Source of the DNA: VFJL01 sp037147395
GTDB taxonomy: Bacteria > Pseudomonadota > Gammaproteobacteria > Burkholderiales > Nitrosomonadaceae
DNA: 40,245 nt
Assembly: GCA_037147395.1 (NCBI GenBank)
Contig: JBAWVG010000008.1
Location: 1 to 40,245, forward strand
Reading direction: 5' to 3'
Below are positions 23,336 through 31,681 of the stretch, piece by piece (position 1 is the first letter of the stretch; each line of letters begins with the position of its first letter). The position numbers and the translations under genes are program-made. Under the pieces are notes generated by a model. It was not told where the DNA came from and searched no databases. It worked only from the letters and a program-made list of their open reading frames with translations.

Positions 23336-24286
23336 TTATAGCGATGAGCAGGCCTCTGTCGCCTCACTCAGTTTGCGATAATGTGACAACCAGTCAAGTG
23401 GGATGGGAGAGTCTGACCCTCCTTGATTCGCACGGTCCGCTGCAACGATCGCACCGAGCATGATGGAACGTCCACAGCTATCCCCACCTGCACGGATATT
23501 GGCCTCGATCGCGCCCCGGTAGTCCTTCGCGTGATGAGCGATATGGAAGACCACAGGTAGACCCTCGTGGACGTGGCAAGCACGTCCGAACCGTTCCGAT
23601 ACCGCAATGCTGTCTAGAGATGAGTGAGCGAGAGACTCCTCGAGAAGGGGTCTCAGTCTATTGCCTGCGAAGGGTAGTGATTCGAACAGGGATTGGTCAA
23701 TCGGAACCCCTCTCAATACACCAAACAATACTGCCGAGGAGCACTGCGCTGCAGCGACCGCCTGGTCATTATGGTTGGTGACTCGGACCACCTCATCGAC
23801 CTGTTTCATCAGTTCTTCTAGCGTTCCCTTGTGGGTCGATACCAGTGGTGGGAGAGCGGCCAGCGCTGCGAACTGATCGTCATCAGCACCAGACTCGGCC
23901 GGAAACTCGGTTGGGTCAATCGGTAACAAGGTGTTTAATGTGATCCGGGTGGGAGAATCGACATATCCCACATAAGGTCCACCCGGACCGAAGTAAGACC
24001 GGTACTCGGCCTGATAACCGATACGGTTGAAGGTCCCATGTTTCGACAGATGTTTTAGCATCAGGAGACAAGTCTCTCCATACCCCGATGAGTCACCCCC
24101 TAACTTACCGGAATGGGCAAAGTAACCCTTGGTTCCTTGATAGTCGGATGACTCGGGTGATAGAAATACCAGGCCCCTCCCACACTCAATCTCGGCAATA
24201 CGGACCGGGTCGTACAACCAATGAAGTCCGAGCGTTGCAGAGTCTGCGACGAGGGCGCCTATGATGGCAGATGAGGATGGACTCAT
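23336..24286 (-). CDS. ADP-ribosylglycohydrolase family protein
   Basis: A 316-residue protein. The opening IIGALVADSATLGLHWLYD and the C-terminal metal-site region ANIRAGGDSCGRSIMLGAIV (about 273-292) are typical of the all-helical ADP-ribosylglycohydrolase (DraG/ARH) fold, in which acidic residues bind two magnesium ions. The first metal-binding acidic patch is poorer than in DraG, so the substrate may differ. No DraT or toxin partner lies next to it. It follows the Trm112-like gene by 23 bases on the same strand, a position where kdsB is often found in betaproteobacteria. Confidence 0.82.
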   Translation of the reverse strand: MSPSSSAIIGALVADSATLGLHWLYDPVRIAEIECGRGLVFLSPESSDYQGTKGYFAHSGKLGGDSSGYGETCLLMLKHLSKHGTFNRIGYQAEYRSYFGPGGPYVGYVDSPTRITLNTLLPIDPTEFPAESGADDDQFAALAALPPLVSTHKGTLEELMKQVDEVVRVTNHNDQAVAAAQCSSAVLFGVLRGVPIDQSLFESLPFAGNRLRPLLEESLAHSSLDSIAVSERFGRACHVHEGLPVVFHIAHHAKDYRGAIEANIRAGGDSCGRSIMLGAIVAADRANQGGSDSPIPLDWLSHYRKLSEATEACSSL

Positions 24287-24309
24287 GATCTCTTCAATCC
24301 AGAGACAGG

Positions 24310-24489
24310 CTAAACCTCTTCATCGGGAGGCAGTTTACGAGACTCGTCCTCCATCATGATCGGGATACCATCCTTGATCGGGAAGGCCATCCTGTCTGGC
24401 TTACAGATCAGTTCATTCTCGACCCTTTTATACAGGAGAGGACCCTTGCAGAGGGGACAGACCAGAATATCGAGCAGCTTTGGATCCAT
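24310..24489 (-). CDS. Trm112/YcaR-like small protein
   Basis: A 59-residue protein: MDPKLLDILVCPLCKGPL, then ELICKPDRMAFPIKDGIPIMM, ending in PPDEEV. It has CxxC plus a single downstream Cys, so the fourth zinc ligand seen in classic Trm112 is replaced by Asp (CKPD); this is common in the bacterial YcaR group. Its role is not firmly known. It is often found between lpxK and kdsB; here it follows exbD by 108 bases with neither of them present. Confidence 0.93.
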   Translation of the reverse strand: MDPKLLDILVCPLCKGPLLYKRVENELICKPDRMAFPIKDGIPIMMEDESRKLPPDEEV

Positions 24490-24597
24490 GAATTATTTCC
24501 TTAGTGTATGAACCATCCGTGGAGCATTTTAAATCGATCTCTTCACTGAGTCGAACGATGCGTTAACCGGTCATGACGAGAGGGTCCGCCTTGATTG

Positions 24598-25020
24598 CTA
24601 CTTACTCGAACGTTCCTCGGTCATGAATGTGATCCTGTTAAAGCCTGTCAGACGTGCAGCCTCCATCACCGTAATCACAGACTGGTGTGTGGCGCTGGCA
24701 TCTGCATTGATGATGATGATGGGGTCACTCTGATCACCCGCAGCAACACGTAACTCCCCGCTGAGGGACTCGGTGCTAGAGAATTTAATGGGAGTCCGGT
24801 TGATCGTATACGCCCCCGTCGCGCTGATCGAGATATTGATGGTGTTCGGACGATCGACCGACTTCTCCGCATTCGCTTGAGGGAGAATGATCTCCATCTC
24901 GGAAAATTTCGAGTAGGTGGTCGTGATCATGAGAAATATCAGGATCACCAGTAACACATCAATCATCGGAATTAGATTGATTTCCGGATCCTCTTTCGGG
25001 CGTCCTCTCTGGAAGTTCAT
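24598..25020 (-). CDS. exbD: Biopolymer transport protein ExbD
   Basis: A 140-residue protein. A short cytoplasmic N-terminus (NFQRGRPKEDPEINLIP) leads into one membrane helix, MIDVLLVILIFLMITTTY, with the essential proton-path Asp in the first position (about residue 21). A periplasmic domain follows. Together with ExbB it forms the proton-driven motor that energises a TonB-type or Tol-type partner. No tonB gene is in the window. It is 61 bases after exbB on the same strand. Confidence 0.94.
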   Translation of the reverse strand: MNFQRGRPKEDPEINLIPMIDVLLVILIFLMITTTYSKFSEMEIILPQANAEKSVDRPNTINISISATGAYTINRTPIKFSSTESLSGELRVAAGDQSDPIIIINADASATHQSVITVMEAARLTGFNRITFMTEERSSK

Positions 25021-25081
25021 GGAGTGATTCAGCCGTTGATTGGGGGAAGGTTTATCATCAGGTATTATCTACTCTCGCGGA

Positions 25082-25696
25082 TTAAATCTTGCGATCGCCG
25101 TGAACCGTCTCAACCAATCTCAGAGCCTGTAACTCCATCTCAATCACCAAGGAATCGACCTTGGCACGGAAGTGCCGGTAGAAGATCATGCTCGGGATCG
25201 CAACCAGGATACCGAATGCAGCATTATAAAGCGCCACAGAGATCCCATGAGCGAGCTGGGCGGGGTTTCCCCCACCACCGGTAGGAGAGTTCGAACCGAA
25301 TATCTCGATCATTCCGACCAGCGTTCCGAACAGTCCCATCAATGGGCTGAGTGATGCGATGGTGCCGAGTGTGGTGAGATATCGATCCAGATCATGGGCA
25401 ACCGCCCGACCCTCCTCCTCGATCGATTCCTTCATGATCTCTCGAGTGCTTCGGTCATTCTTTAGTCCTGATGCGAGAATTTTTCCGAGGGGTGAGTTCT
25501 GCTGAAGACGTGACAGCATCTCCACACTTACACCGCTCTTACGGTACTCCTGGATCACCCTCGGGAGGAGGTCTCTCGGAGTGACCACGCTCGGACGTAA
25601 TGCCCAGAGTCTTTCGCAGACAATACCGAATGCGACGATGGAGGCAAAAATAATCGGCCAGACCGGCCATCCGGCCGCTTGAATCAGAGCGAACAT
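25082..25696 (-). CDS. exbB: MotA/TolQ/ExbB family proton channel protein ExbB
   Basis: A 204-residue protein with three membrane helices: PVWPIIFASIVAFGIV (about 11-26), a second in LTTLGTIASLSPLMGLFGTLVG (about 107-128) and a third in ISVALYNAAFGILVAIPSMIF (about 149-169). The TLGTIASLSPLMGLFGTV pattern is the family signature. It forms the pentameric channel around the ExbD dimer in the inner membrane. First gene of the exbB-exbD-Trm112 cluster, divergent from xseA. Confidence 0.95.
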   Translation of the reverse strand: MFALIQAAGWPVWPIIFASIVAFGIVCERLWALRPSVVTPRDLLPRVIQEYRKSGVSVEMLSRLQQNSPLGKILASGLKNDRSTREIMKESIEEEGRAVAHDLDRYLTTLGTIASLSPLMGLFGTLVGMIEIFGSNSPTGGGGNPAQLAHGISVALYNAAFGILVAIPSMIFYRHFRAKVDSLVIEMELQALRLVETVHGDRKI

Positions 25697-26023
25697 TCAA
25701 CAATCTCCTTGTGAGCGCGGTCGCTAAATCAGATTCGTAATGTATCTTGCCACTGTCTTTTCAGCAAGGTTGAGGGATATTTACGTTTAAAAACAAGACA
25801 ATTTTATTATCAACATTTGCTGTGGATAAGTTTGTGGGTAAGATCCTAATGAGCGCGTTAACTCAGTCTTCTGAAAGGAAAATTCCTGATCCGCTCAATT
25901 CTTGAACTCAAATAAATCGCATATTAAACATATGCTTGCGACAACACCTACAGCCCGTGCGGGTTTCGGCATCAAGGATGATGCAATCATCGTGACGGGT
26001 GTGGATTAATGTAGAATGTCAAG
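25697..26023. other. Divergent intergenic region exbB-xseA with DnaA-box-like cluster and hairpins
   Basis: No gene is present in these 327 bases. They hold an AT-rich stretch (25775-25812), a group of DnaA-box-like nonamers, and near 25945-26002 sequence that can fold into hairpins (CCCG/CGGG and GATGAT/ATCATC within an ACACC/GGTGT pair) just before xseA. The promoters of exbB and xseA must lie here, but no clear boxes were found. Confidence 0.6.
25807..25841. promoter_or_regulatory. Cluster of DnaA-box-like nonamers
   Basis: TGTGGATAA (25821-25829) is the exact complement of the strong DnaA box TTATCCACA. Flanking it are TTATCAACA (25807-25815) and TGTGGGTAA (25833-25841), each with one mismatch; the second lies 12 bases from the perfect box. 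A fourth one-mismatch copy, TGTGGATTA, is at 26000-26008. AT-rich DNA lies directly to the left. Confidence 0.45.
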
Positions 26024-27367
26024 ATGAATTTTCTTCAAGAACAGGAGTCCTCACGACCAGTATTGAGCGTGAGTCAATTAAACCATCGCGCCAAGGAGTT
26101 ACTCGAACAATCTCTTCCATTACTCTGGGTCTGTGGCGAGATTTCTAACTTCAAGTGTTATGGATCTGGGCATTGGTACTTCTCACTCAAAGACGAGAAT
26201 GCCCAGGTCAGGTGCGTCATGTTCCGACATAAGAACCAGTACCTCGACTGGCAACCCAAAGACGGGATGCAGGTCGAGCTGCGTGCGCTGGTCACCCTAT
26301 ACGAAGCACGCGGCGACTTCCAGCTGGGTGTTGAGACTGTCCGACGGGCAGGACTTGGAGCACTCTTCGAAACATTTGAGCGTCTCAAAGCAAGCCTTGG
26401 CAAGGAGGGCCTGTTCGACCCCCTCCGTAAGAAAAAACTGCCAACCTTCCCACGCAGAATCGGCATCATCACATCACCCGCCGCCGCAGCACTACAAGAT
26501 GTTCTGACCACTCTTAACCGTCGCATGCCGTCCATCCCTGTGATCATCTACCCAACGCCGGTTCAGGGAGCAGGATCCCCCCTCAAGATCGCAGAATCGA
26601 TACAGACAGCATCAGACCGTGACGAGTGTGACACCCTGATACTGTGCAGGGGGGGAGGCAGTATCGAGGATCTCTGGTCATTTAATGAGGAGATCGTTGC
26701 TCGCGCGATCGCATCATGCAACATCCCGATCATCTGCGGGGTCGGACACGAGACCGATTTCACCATCGCAGACTTTGTGGCCGATGCACGGGCACCCACC
26801 CCAACCGGTGCCGCCCAGATCGCATGCCCAGACCGTGAGGACTTGTTACAACACACATTAAGCTTAGGTGGACGTGTACAGAGGGTGATCCACCGAGGGA
26901 TCGAGAGGATGATGCAAGAGACCGATATACTTGCTCGCCGTCTGATCCACCCGGGTGAGCAGATCCGTAACCAGTTCATCCATCTTCAGCACTTACAAGA
27001 ACGTCTGACCGGCTCCTGGAAACTGTCCTCAGAGGGGAGTCGTTGGCATCTTCGAGAGATCGCCCAGCGTTTTACGGCATCACGCCCCGACATCTCACGA
27101 TTGGTCGATCATCAGAACGAGTTGAGTCTCCGATTAAAACGATCGGTCTCACACCGCGATGAGTCCCTCACAATGATTCTGAACCGTCTTCAATCTCATC
27201 TCTCACACCTGAATCCACAGTCTGTTCTGGAACGAGGGTATAGCATCACCCATTCAAGGGATGGCACGGTTCTGCGTGATAGCGATCAAGCCCAGGTCGG
27301 TGACCCGATCAAGATCACACTCAGCCGGGGTTGGGTCGAGTCGATCATCTCAGACACCGGCAAATAG
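26024..27367 (+). CDS. xseA: Exodeoxyribonuclease VII large subunit
   Basis: A 447-residue protein. The N-terminal OB-fold (about 12-110) has LWVCGEISNFKCYGSGHWYFSLKD (in parts: LWVCGEISN, HWYFSLKD). The catalytic domain contains RIGIITSPAAAALQD (about 141-155), ILCRGGGSIEDLW (about 205-217) and CGVGHETDFTIAD (about 237-249). A long helical region and a C-terminal LERGYSIT strand follow. With the small subunit XseB it degrades single-stranded DNA in both directions. xseB is not in the window. The gene is divergent from exbB. Confidence 0.97.
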   Translation: MNFLQEQESSRPVLSVSQLNHRAKELLEQSLPLLWVCGEISNFKCYGSGHWYFSLKDENAQVRCVMFRHKNQYLDWQPKDGMQVELRALVTLYEARGDFQLGVETVRRAGLGALFETFERLKASLGKEGLFDPLRKKKLPTFPRRIGIITSPAAAALQDVLTTLNRRMPSIPVIIYPTPVQGAGSPLKIAESIQTASDRDECDTLILCRGGGSIEDLWSFNEEIVARAIASCNIPIICGVGHETDFTIADFVADARAPTPTGAAQIACPDREDLLQHTLSLGGRVQRVIHRGIERMMQETDILARRLIHPGEQIRNQFIHLQHLQERLTGSWKLSSEGSRWHLREIAQRFTASRPDISRLVDHQNELSLRLKRSVSHRDESLTMILNRLQSHLSHLNPQSVLERGYSITHSRDGTVLRDSDQAQVGDPIKITLSRGWVESIISDTGK

Positions 27368-27531
27368 ATCTGCCGGATTCATCGGCAACCCTGATAAAAT
27401 TGCGGCCGGTGTCACCCCCACCCAAGACCCGTTTAAACGGCTCAGAATGACTCACCCCATCACCTGATAGACCCATCATCAATACCCCAAAACGAATCAA
27501 ATATACCGAACTCACTCACTAAGGAAACACC

Positions 27532-27906
27532 ATGCCAAGAACCTTTCTCATGATCGGATCCATCAATGCACTACTCTGCGTCGCGTTCGGCGCATTCGGT
27601 GCACATGGACTCAAACAAAGACTCTCGACCGATATGCTGGCCGTCTATCAGACCGGCGTTCAGTACCACTTCTACCATTCCTTGGGATTGATCCTGATCG
27701 GACTGGTCCTGTTTCATCTCCCCAAGTCCAAGCATCTCGTGATTTCGGGCTGGTTGATGGTGGCTGGGATCGTACTCTTCTCGGTCAGCCTCTATGCACT
27801 CAGCCTGACCGGGATACGGGGCCTTGGGATGGTGACCCCGTTCGGGGGTGTGGCATTCCTGAGTGCATGGGGTTTATTCGCTTATGGGGTATCAACTGCA
27901 AAATAA
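27532..27906 (+). CDS. DUF423 (YgdD-like) inner-membrane protein
   Basis: A 124-residue protein with four predicted membrane helices and the family pattern GAFGAHGLKQRL near residue 20, then YQTGVQYHFYHSLGLILIGL (in parts: YQTGVQYHFYHSL). The family is widespread and its function is unknown. The ATG follows AAGGA at a good distance. It is followed by the methyltransferase gene after ten bases. Confidence 0.92.
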   Translation: MPRTFLMIGSINALLCVAFGAFGAHGLKQRLSTDMLAVYQTGVQYHFYHSLGLILIGLVLFHLPKSKHLVISGWLMVAGIVLFSVSLYALSLTGIRGLGMVTPFGGVAFLSAWGLFAYGVSTAK

Positions 27907-27916
27907 AAAATTCTCG

Positions 27917-29149
27917 ATGAATGATTCATCTGTCCCCATCCCCATCATGGGCCAACACCATTTTTTTGCACCCTGTCCTCGCGGACTTGAGCCCGTACTC
28001 GTCAAGGAGTTGGAACAGATCGGTGCATCTTCCATACAGTCGGCCGATGGGGGGGTTAAGTTTCAGGGTGATTGGATGACCTGCTACCGGACCAATCTCC
28101 AGAGTCGTATCGCGAGCCGAGTCCTGTGGCAGATCGCATCACAACCCTACCGGAGTGAGGAGGATATTTATAAGGCTACACACGGACTACCTTGGACCGA
28201 TTGGTTTAAACCGTCTCTGACAGTCCGTGTTAATGTGGCCGCGATCAAGTGCCCACTCCGGAGTCTGGACTTTGTCACACTCAAGATTAAGGATGCACTC
28301 TGCGATAAGTTCCGTGAATCCACCGGCATTCGCCCGAGCGTTAACACCTCACAACCCGATATCCGGATACATGCATTCCTGGATGCTCACCGTTTCACAC
28401 TCTACCTAGACACCTCGGGTGATGCCCTATTCAAGAGGGGTCTCAGGAAGGCCGCGGGAGAAGCCCCACTCAGAGAGAATCTGGCAGCGGGGATCCTTCA
28501 CCTGTCCGGATGGAGTCCCGGAATTCCACTACTCGACCCGATGTGCGGGAGCGGGACATTCCTCCTTGAGGCGGCTCAGATGGCACTGAACATCGCACCA
28601 GGATCCCATCGCAGTTTCGCTTTCGAGAGGTTCAATCATTTTGCCCTGAAGGGGTGGATTCGATTAAAGAAGGAGGCCTCCGATCAAGAGAGACCGCATA
28701 CCCCTCAACCGATATTCGGTAGCGACCTCTACGGGGATGCCCTGTCGGATGCACGTACCAATCTTGTTGCGGCAGGTCTCTCAGATCTAGTCAGTCTGAA
28801 GCAAGCTAACTTTGCAGAAGTATCTGCACCTGCACCGAACGGGGTACTGGTGACCAATCCACCCTACGGGGTCCGGATCGGGGATCAGCAGCAACTTGAA
28901 GGTCTGTACCCATTACTCGGTGACACCTTAAAGAAAAGATTCGCAGGATGGAATGCATACATCCTGACCGCTGACCCAATGCTACCCAAACTCATCCGTC
29001 TGACCGCATCACGGAGGACACCTCTATTCAATGGCGCGCTCGAATGCCGTTTGCTCGAGTATAAGATGGTCTTAGGAGGATTGAGGAAGGTCCGACCGGG
29101 GGATGACACAAAAAATCCTGAGAGACCCCAAGATGAGGGCCCCCTTTAA
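27917..29149 (+). CDS. THUMP-domain 23S rRNA/RNA methyltransferase (RlmL N-half type)
   Basis: The protein has 410 residues from the ATG at 27917; an earlier start would overlap the DUF423 gene. A ferredoxin-like region (FFAPCPRGLEPVLVKEL, about 17-33) and a THUMP domain (about 60-165) precede the Rossmann methyltransferase. Motif I is LLDPMCGSGTFLLEA (about 212-226) and motif IV is NPPYGVRIGD (about 314-323), the N-methylase signature. It corresponds to the m2G2445-forming half of E. coli RlmL without the second RlmK-like domain, so the m7G activity would be separate or missing. Overlaps nothing; dsbB follows three bases after the stop. Confidence 0.9.
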   Translation: MNDSSVPIPIMGQHHFFAPCPRGLEPVLVKELEQIGASSIQSADGGVKFQGDWMTCYRTNLQSRIASRVLWQIASQPYRSEEDIYKATHGLPWTDWFKPSLTVRVNVAAIKCPLRSLDFVTLKIKDALCDKFRESTGIRPSVNTSQPDIRIHAFLDAHRFTLYLDTSGDALFKRGLRKAAGEAPLRENLAAGILHLSGWSPGIPLLDPMCGSGTFLLEAAQMALNIAPGSHRSFAFERFNHFALKGWIRLKKEASDQERPHTPQPIFGSDLYGDALSDARTNLVAAGLSDLVSLKQANFAEVSAPAPNGVLVTNPPYGVRIGDQQQLEGLYPLLGDTLKKRFAGWNAYILTADPMLPKLIRLTASRRTPLFNGALECRLLEYKMVLGGLRKVRPGDDTKNPERPQDEGPL

Positions 29150-29152
29150 ACG

Positions 29153-29641
29153 ATGAACCCATTCATCAGGATCATCTTCCTGACAATCTTTCTGATCTGT
29201 GCAGGGTCCCTCATCTATGCGGTCTACCTGCAACTGATTGATCACCTCCTACCATGCCCTCTGTGCGTTACTCAGAGACTCTCCTACTGGGTGATCGGGT
29301 TGACCGCGATGGTAGCCATAGCACATAACCCCAGACCCCTTGGAAGGCGCATCTACAGCGGCGTGATGATGATCGCGGCCCTCGCGGGGGGAGTGGTCGC
29401 GGCACGACACTCGTGGCTCATCCGTTATCCTGAGTCATTCGAGTGCGGGATTAGTCCTGAAGAGAAACTCTTGAACAGCCTCCCGATCGCACGATGGTGG
29501 CCTACCATGTTCGAGGCGAATGGAGACTGCTCAGAATCCTCGTGGGAGTTGATGTCACTCACCCTTCCAGACTGGTCTGCCCTCCTGTTCATTCTACTGG
29601 CAACACTCTCTGGGTATACCCTCCTCACCCGTCAAAGATGA
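29153..29641 (+). CDS. dsbB: Disulfide bond formation protein DsbB
   Basis: A 162-residue protein with four membrane helices. Both redox pairs are present: CPLC (Cys35 and Cys38) at the end of the first helix, and Cys98 with Cys126 in the second periplasmic loop. It reoxidises DsbA and passes electrons to quinone. Length is slightly below E. coli DsbB (176). It starts three bases after the methyltransferase gene, so translation is probably coupled. Confidence 0.95.
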   Translation: MNPFIRIIFLTIFLICAGSLIYAVYLQLIDHLLPCPLCVTQRLSYWVIGLTAMVAIAHNPRPLGRRIYSGVMMIAALAGGVVAARHSWLIRYPESFECGISPEEKLLNSLPIARWWPTMFEANGDCSESSWELMSLTLPDWSALLFILLATLSGYTLLTRQR

Positions 29642-29706
29642 GCCCAAGATAGTGACCCCTGGTCTTATTTAGAATGCCAACCTAAGAATAACCGACCCCT
29701 TCAACA

Positions 29707-29734
29707 CTTGAAAAAATGAACTTGCAACCCAACA
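29707..29734 (+). promoter_or_regulatory. Possible sigma-32 heat-shock promoter of htpX
   Basis: CTTGAAA (29707-29713) matches the sigma-32 -35 consensus. After 14 bases CCCAACA (29728-29734) resembles the -10 consensus CCCATnT. The ATG of htpX lies 50 bases on with a perfect AAGGAG site. htpX is heat-shock controlled in other proteobacteria, which supports the reading. Confidence 0.5.
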
Positions 29735-29783
29735 ATATGTCTTATCGAATTGTCATTAACACGCTTTAAAGGAGCACACAACA

Positions 29784-30665
29784 ATGAAACGCATCTTCCT
29801 ATTCATGGTCACCAATCTGGCGATACTGGTCGTTCTGAGTATCACACTCAGAATACTCGGTGTTGACCGTATCCTCGACGCTGAAGGGAGTGGACTGGAC
29901 TTTAATTCACTCCTCATCATGTCTGCGGTGATTGGTTTTGGGGGATCATTGGTCTCACTGGCCATGTCCAAGTGGAGCGCTAAGAGGATGGTCGGTGCAG
30001 TCGTGATCGAGCACCCATCAGATCCAACCGAGAGGTGGTTGGTCGAGACCGTTCAGAGACAAGCGCAGATGGCCGGCATTGGGATGCCAGAGGTGGCCAT
30101 CTTTGGCACGCCCGAGGTCAATGCCTTCGCAACCGGAATGAGCCGAAACAATGCTCTGGTCGCGGTCAGCAGTGGACTCCTCCAGAGTATGCACAAGGAT
30201 GAGATTGAGGCGGTCCTGGCACACGAAATCACCCATGTCGCGAATGGTGATATGGTGACACTGGCACTGATACAGGGGGTAGTCAATACATTCGTCATCT
30301 TCCTATCACGGATCATTGGGCATACCGTGGACAGGGTGGTATTTAAGACCGAGCGGGGTCATGGACCGGCATTCCTGATTACCAGTATCGTTGCACAGAT
30401 GGTGCTTGGTGTTTTGGCCAGCATGATCGTGATGTGGTTTAGCCGTCAACGCGAATTTAGAGCAGATGCCGGTGGCGCAAGTCTAGCCGGTCGCAATAAG
30501 ATGATCTCAGCACTCGAGCGTCTTAAGCAGCAGCATGAGCCGTCCCAACTCCCGGACAAGATGGCCGCGTTCGGCATCTCTGGGAAGAGTGACGGGATCA
30601 AGGCCCTCTTCATGTCACACCCCCCACTCGAGGTCCGTATCGCAGCACTCAGAGAGTTACCCTGA
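29784..30665 (+). CDS. htpX: Membrane zinc metalloprotease HtpX
   Basis: A 293-residue protein of normal length. Two N-terminal membrane helices (about 5-25 and 40-60) are followed by the M48 catalytic domain. The zinc site is HEITH (147-151) and the third ligand Glu is in REFRADAGGA (about 222-231). Two further hydrophobic segments lie between them. HtpX degrades misfolded inner-membrane proteins together with FtsH. It has its own strong ribosome binding site and a heat-shock-like promoter, and ends in a strong terminator. Confidence 0.97.
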   Translation: MKRIFLFMVTNLAILVVLSITLRILGVDRILDAEGSGLDFNSLLIMSAVIGFGGSLVSLAMSKWSAKRMVGAVVIEHPSDPTERWLVETVQRQAQMAGIGMPEVAIFGTPEVNAFATGMSRNNALVAVSSGLLQSMHKDEIEAVLAHEITHVANGDMVTLALIQGVVNTFVIFLSRIIGHTVDRVVFKTERGHGPAFLITSIVAQMVLGVLASMIVMWFSRQREFRADAGGASLAGRNKMISALERLKQQHEPSQLPDKMAAFGISGKSDGIKALFMSHPPLEVRIAALRELP

Positions 30666-30683
30666 TAGAAGAGTCTCACCACA

Positions 30684-30726
30684 AAAGAGAAAGGCCCTTC
30701 ACATGCTGTGAAGGGCCTTTCTCTTT
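30684..30726. terminator. Strong bidirectional terminator
   Basis: A 20-base perfect inverted repeat, with arms beginning AAAGAGAAAGGCCC and ending GGGCCTTTCTCTTT around a TGC loop. It lies between the convergent htpX and mlaA genes. The A-rich and T-rich ends let it work in both directions. Confidence 0.9.
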
Positions 30727-30771
30727 CTAACCGGTTAAGCCGTGAGGGTATGGATGATACTTCTGCCCCCC

Positions 30772-31578
30772 TTACTTCCTCTCGACCACGGTCACGCTGG
30801 AACTGGCGGGTCCACTCACCTTAGATTCACTGAGTAGGTCCTCGTCGGCATTACGGACTGGCGGTGTGCCGTCGAATATCAGGCTACGACGACGCTGAAG
30901 ATACGCATCCCTCAAGAATTCGTATTTATCCAGTGCAGCATCCTCCAGCGTCTGATCGGTATCGAGCAGTACCGCTCTGATATCAGTCAGCTTCACTGAA
31001 TTGACGATCGGCCCGATGTAGGGGGCGATAAAGAAGACCCCTGTCACCGACGGATCGAGTGCAGAGTCAACGAGCAATCCACCTGCATCTCTCATCGTGC
31101 TCGGGCCGAATACTGGAAGCATCACATAAGGTCCGCTCGGGACACCGTAAAATCCAAGCGTCTGACCGAAGTCTTCATTCTTCTTATCCATCCCCATATC
31201 ACTCGCCACATCAAGCATCCCCCCAAGACCGATGGTGGAATTGACCACTAAACGTCCACCGCTCGTGGCTGCATTAGCGAACTTGAGCTGGAGAAGACTG
31301 TTAACAGTCACACCGATATCACCGAAGTTGGAACGCATATTCGTAAACATGGAACGGACTGGGCCCGGTACCGCTACCTTGTATCCCCTCGCGACCGGCG
31401 CCATGACATTACTGTCTAGCATCTCATTGAACTTGAATACAGACCTGTTGAGCTTCTCGTAGGGATCTTGCTTAGCAAATTCAACGGGCTCTGGCTCCTT
31501 CTTGATCGAGGCACAACCGGTGAGAGCGAGTCCCAGCACGAATAAAGCAGATAGATTGAGTGTAACGGAGCGGTTCAT
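30772..31578 (-). CDS. mlaA: Outer-membrane lipoprotein MlaA (VacJ)
   Basis: A 268-residue protein. A lipoprotein signal ends in the lipobox LTGC (Cys22). The MlaA domain then begins with DPYEKLNRSVFKFNEMLD and contains TTSGGRLVVNSTIGLGGMLD (in parts: RLVVNSTIGLGG) and GFYGVPSGPYVMLPVFGPST. MlaA removes mislocalised phospholipids from the outer leaflet and passes them to MlaC. The mlaFEDCB genes are not in the window. The tail of about 40 residues is Ser- and Val-rich and variable. It is downstream of murJ on the same strand. Confidence 0.96.
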   Translation of the reverse strand: MNRSVTLNLSALFVLGLALTGCASIKKEPEPVEFAKQDPYEKLNRSVFKFNEMLDSNVMAPVARGYKVAVPGPVRSMFTNMRSNFGDIGVTVNSLLQLKFANAATSGGRLVVNSTIGLGGMLDVASDMGMDKKNEDFGQTLGFYGVPSGPYVMLPVFGPSTMRDAGGLLVDSALDPSVTGVFFIAPYIGPIVNSVKLTDIRAVLLDTDQTLEDAALDKYEFLRDAYLQRRRSLIFDGTPPVRNADEDLLSESKVSGPASSSVTVVERK

Positions 31579-31681
31579 ATTCAGAATATTCCAGTGAGTT
31601 GATATAGTCGAAGTTCAAAATATTGCCACAAATTTACCCCAGACTCAACCTCCATGAGTGATGGGGATACCCCCACCGGCG

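Noticed and set aside
25940..26010. Three-way-junction-like folding before xseA that might be a riboswitch
   Set aside because: Stems are short (five to six pairs), no known aptamer motif is recognised, and the promoter position is unknown.
27429..27440. 12-base palindrome CCGTTTAAACGG between xseA and the DUF423 gene
   Set aside because: Short, single, and without a nearby promoter box; likely chance.
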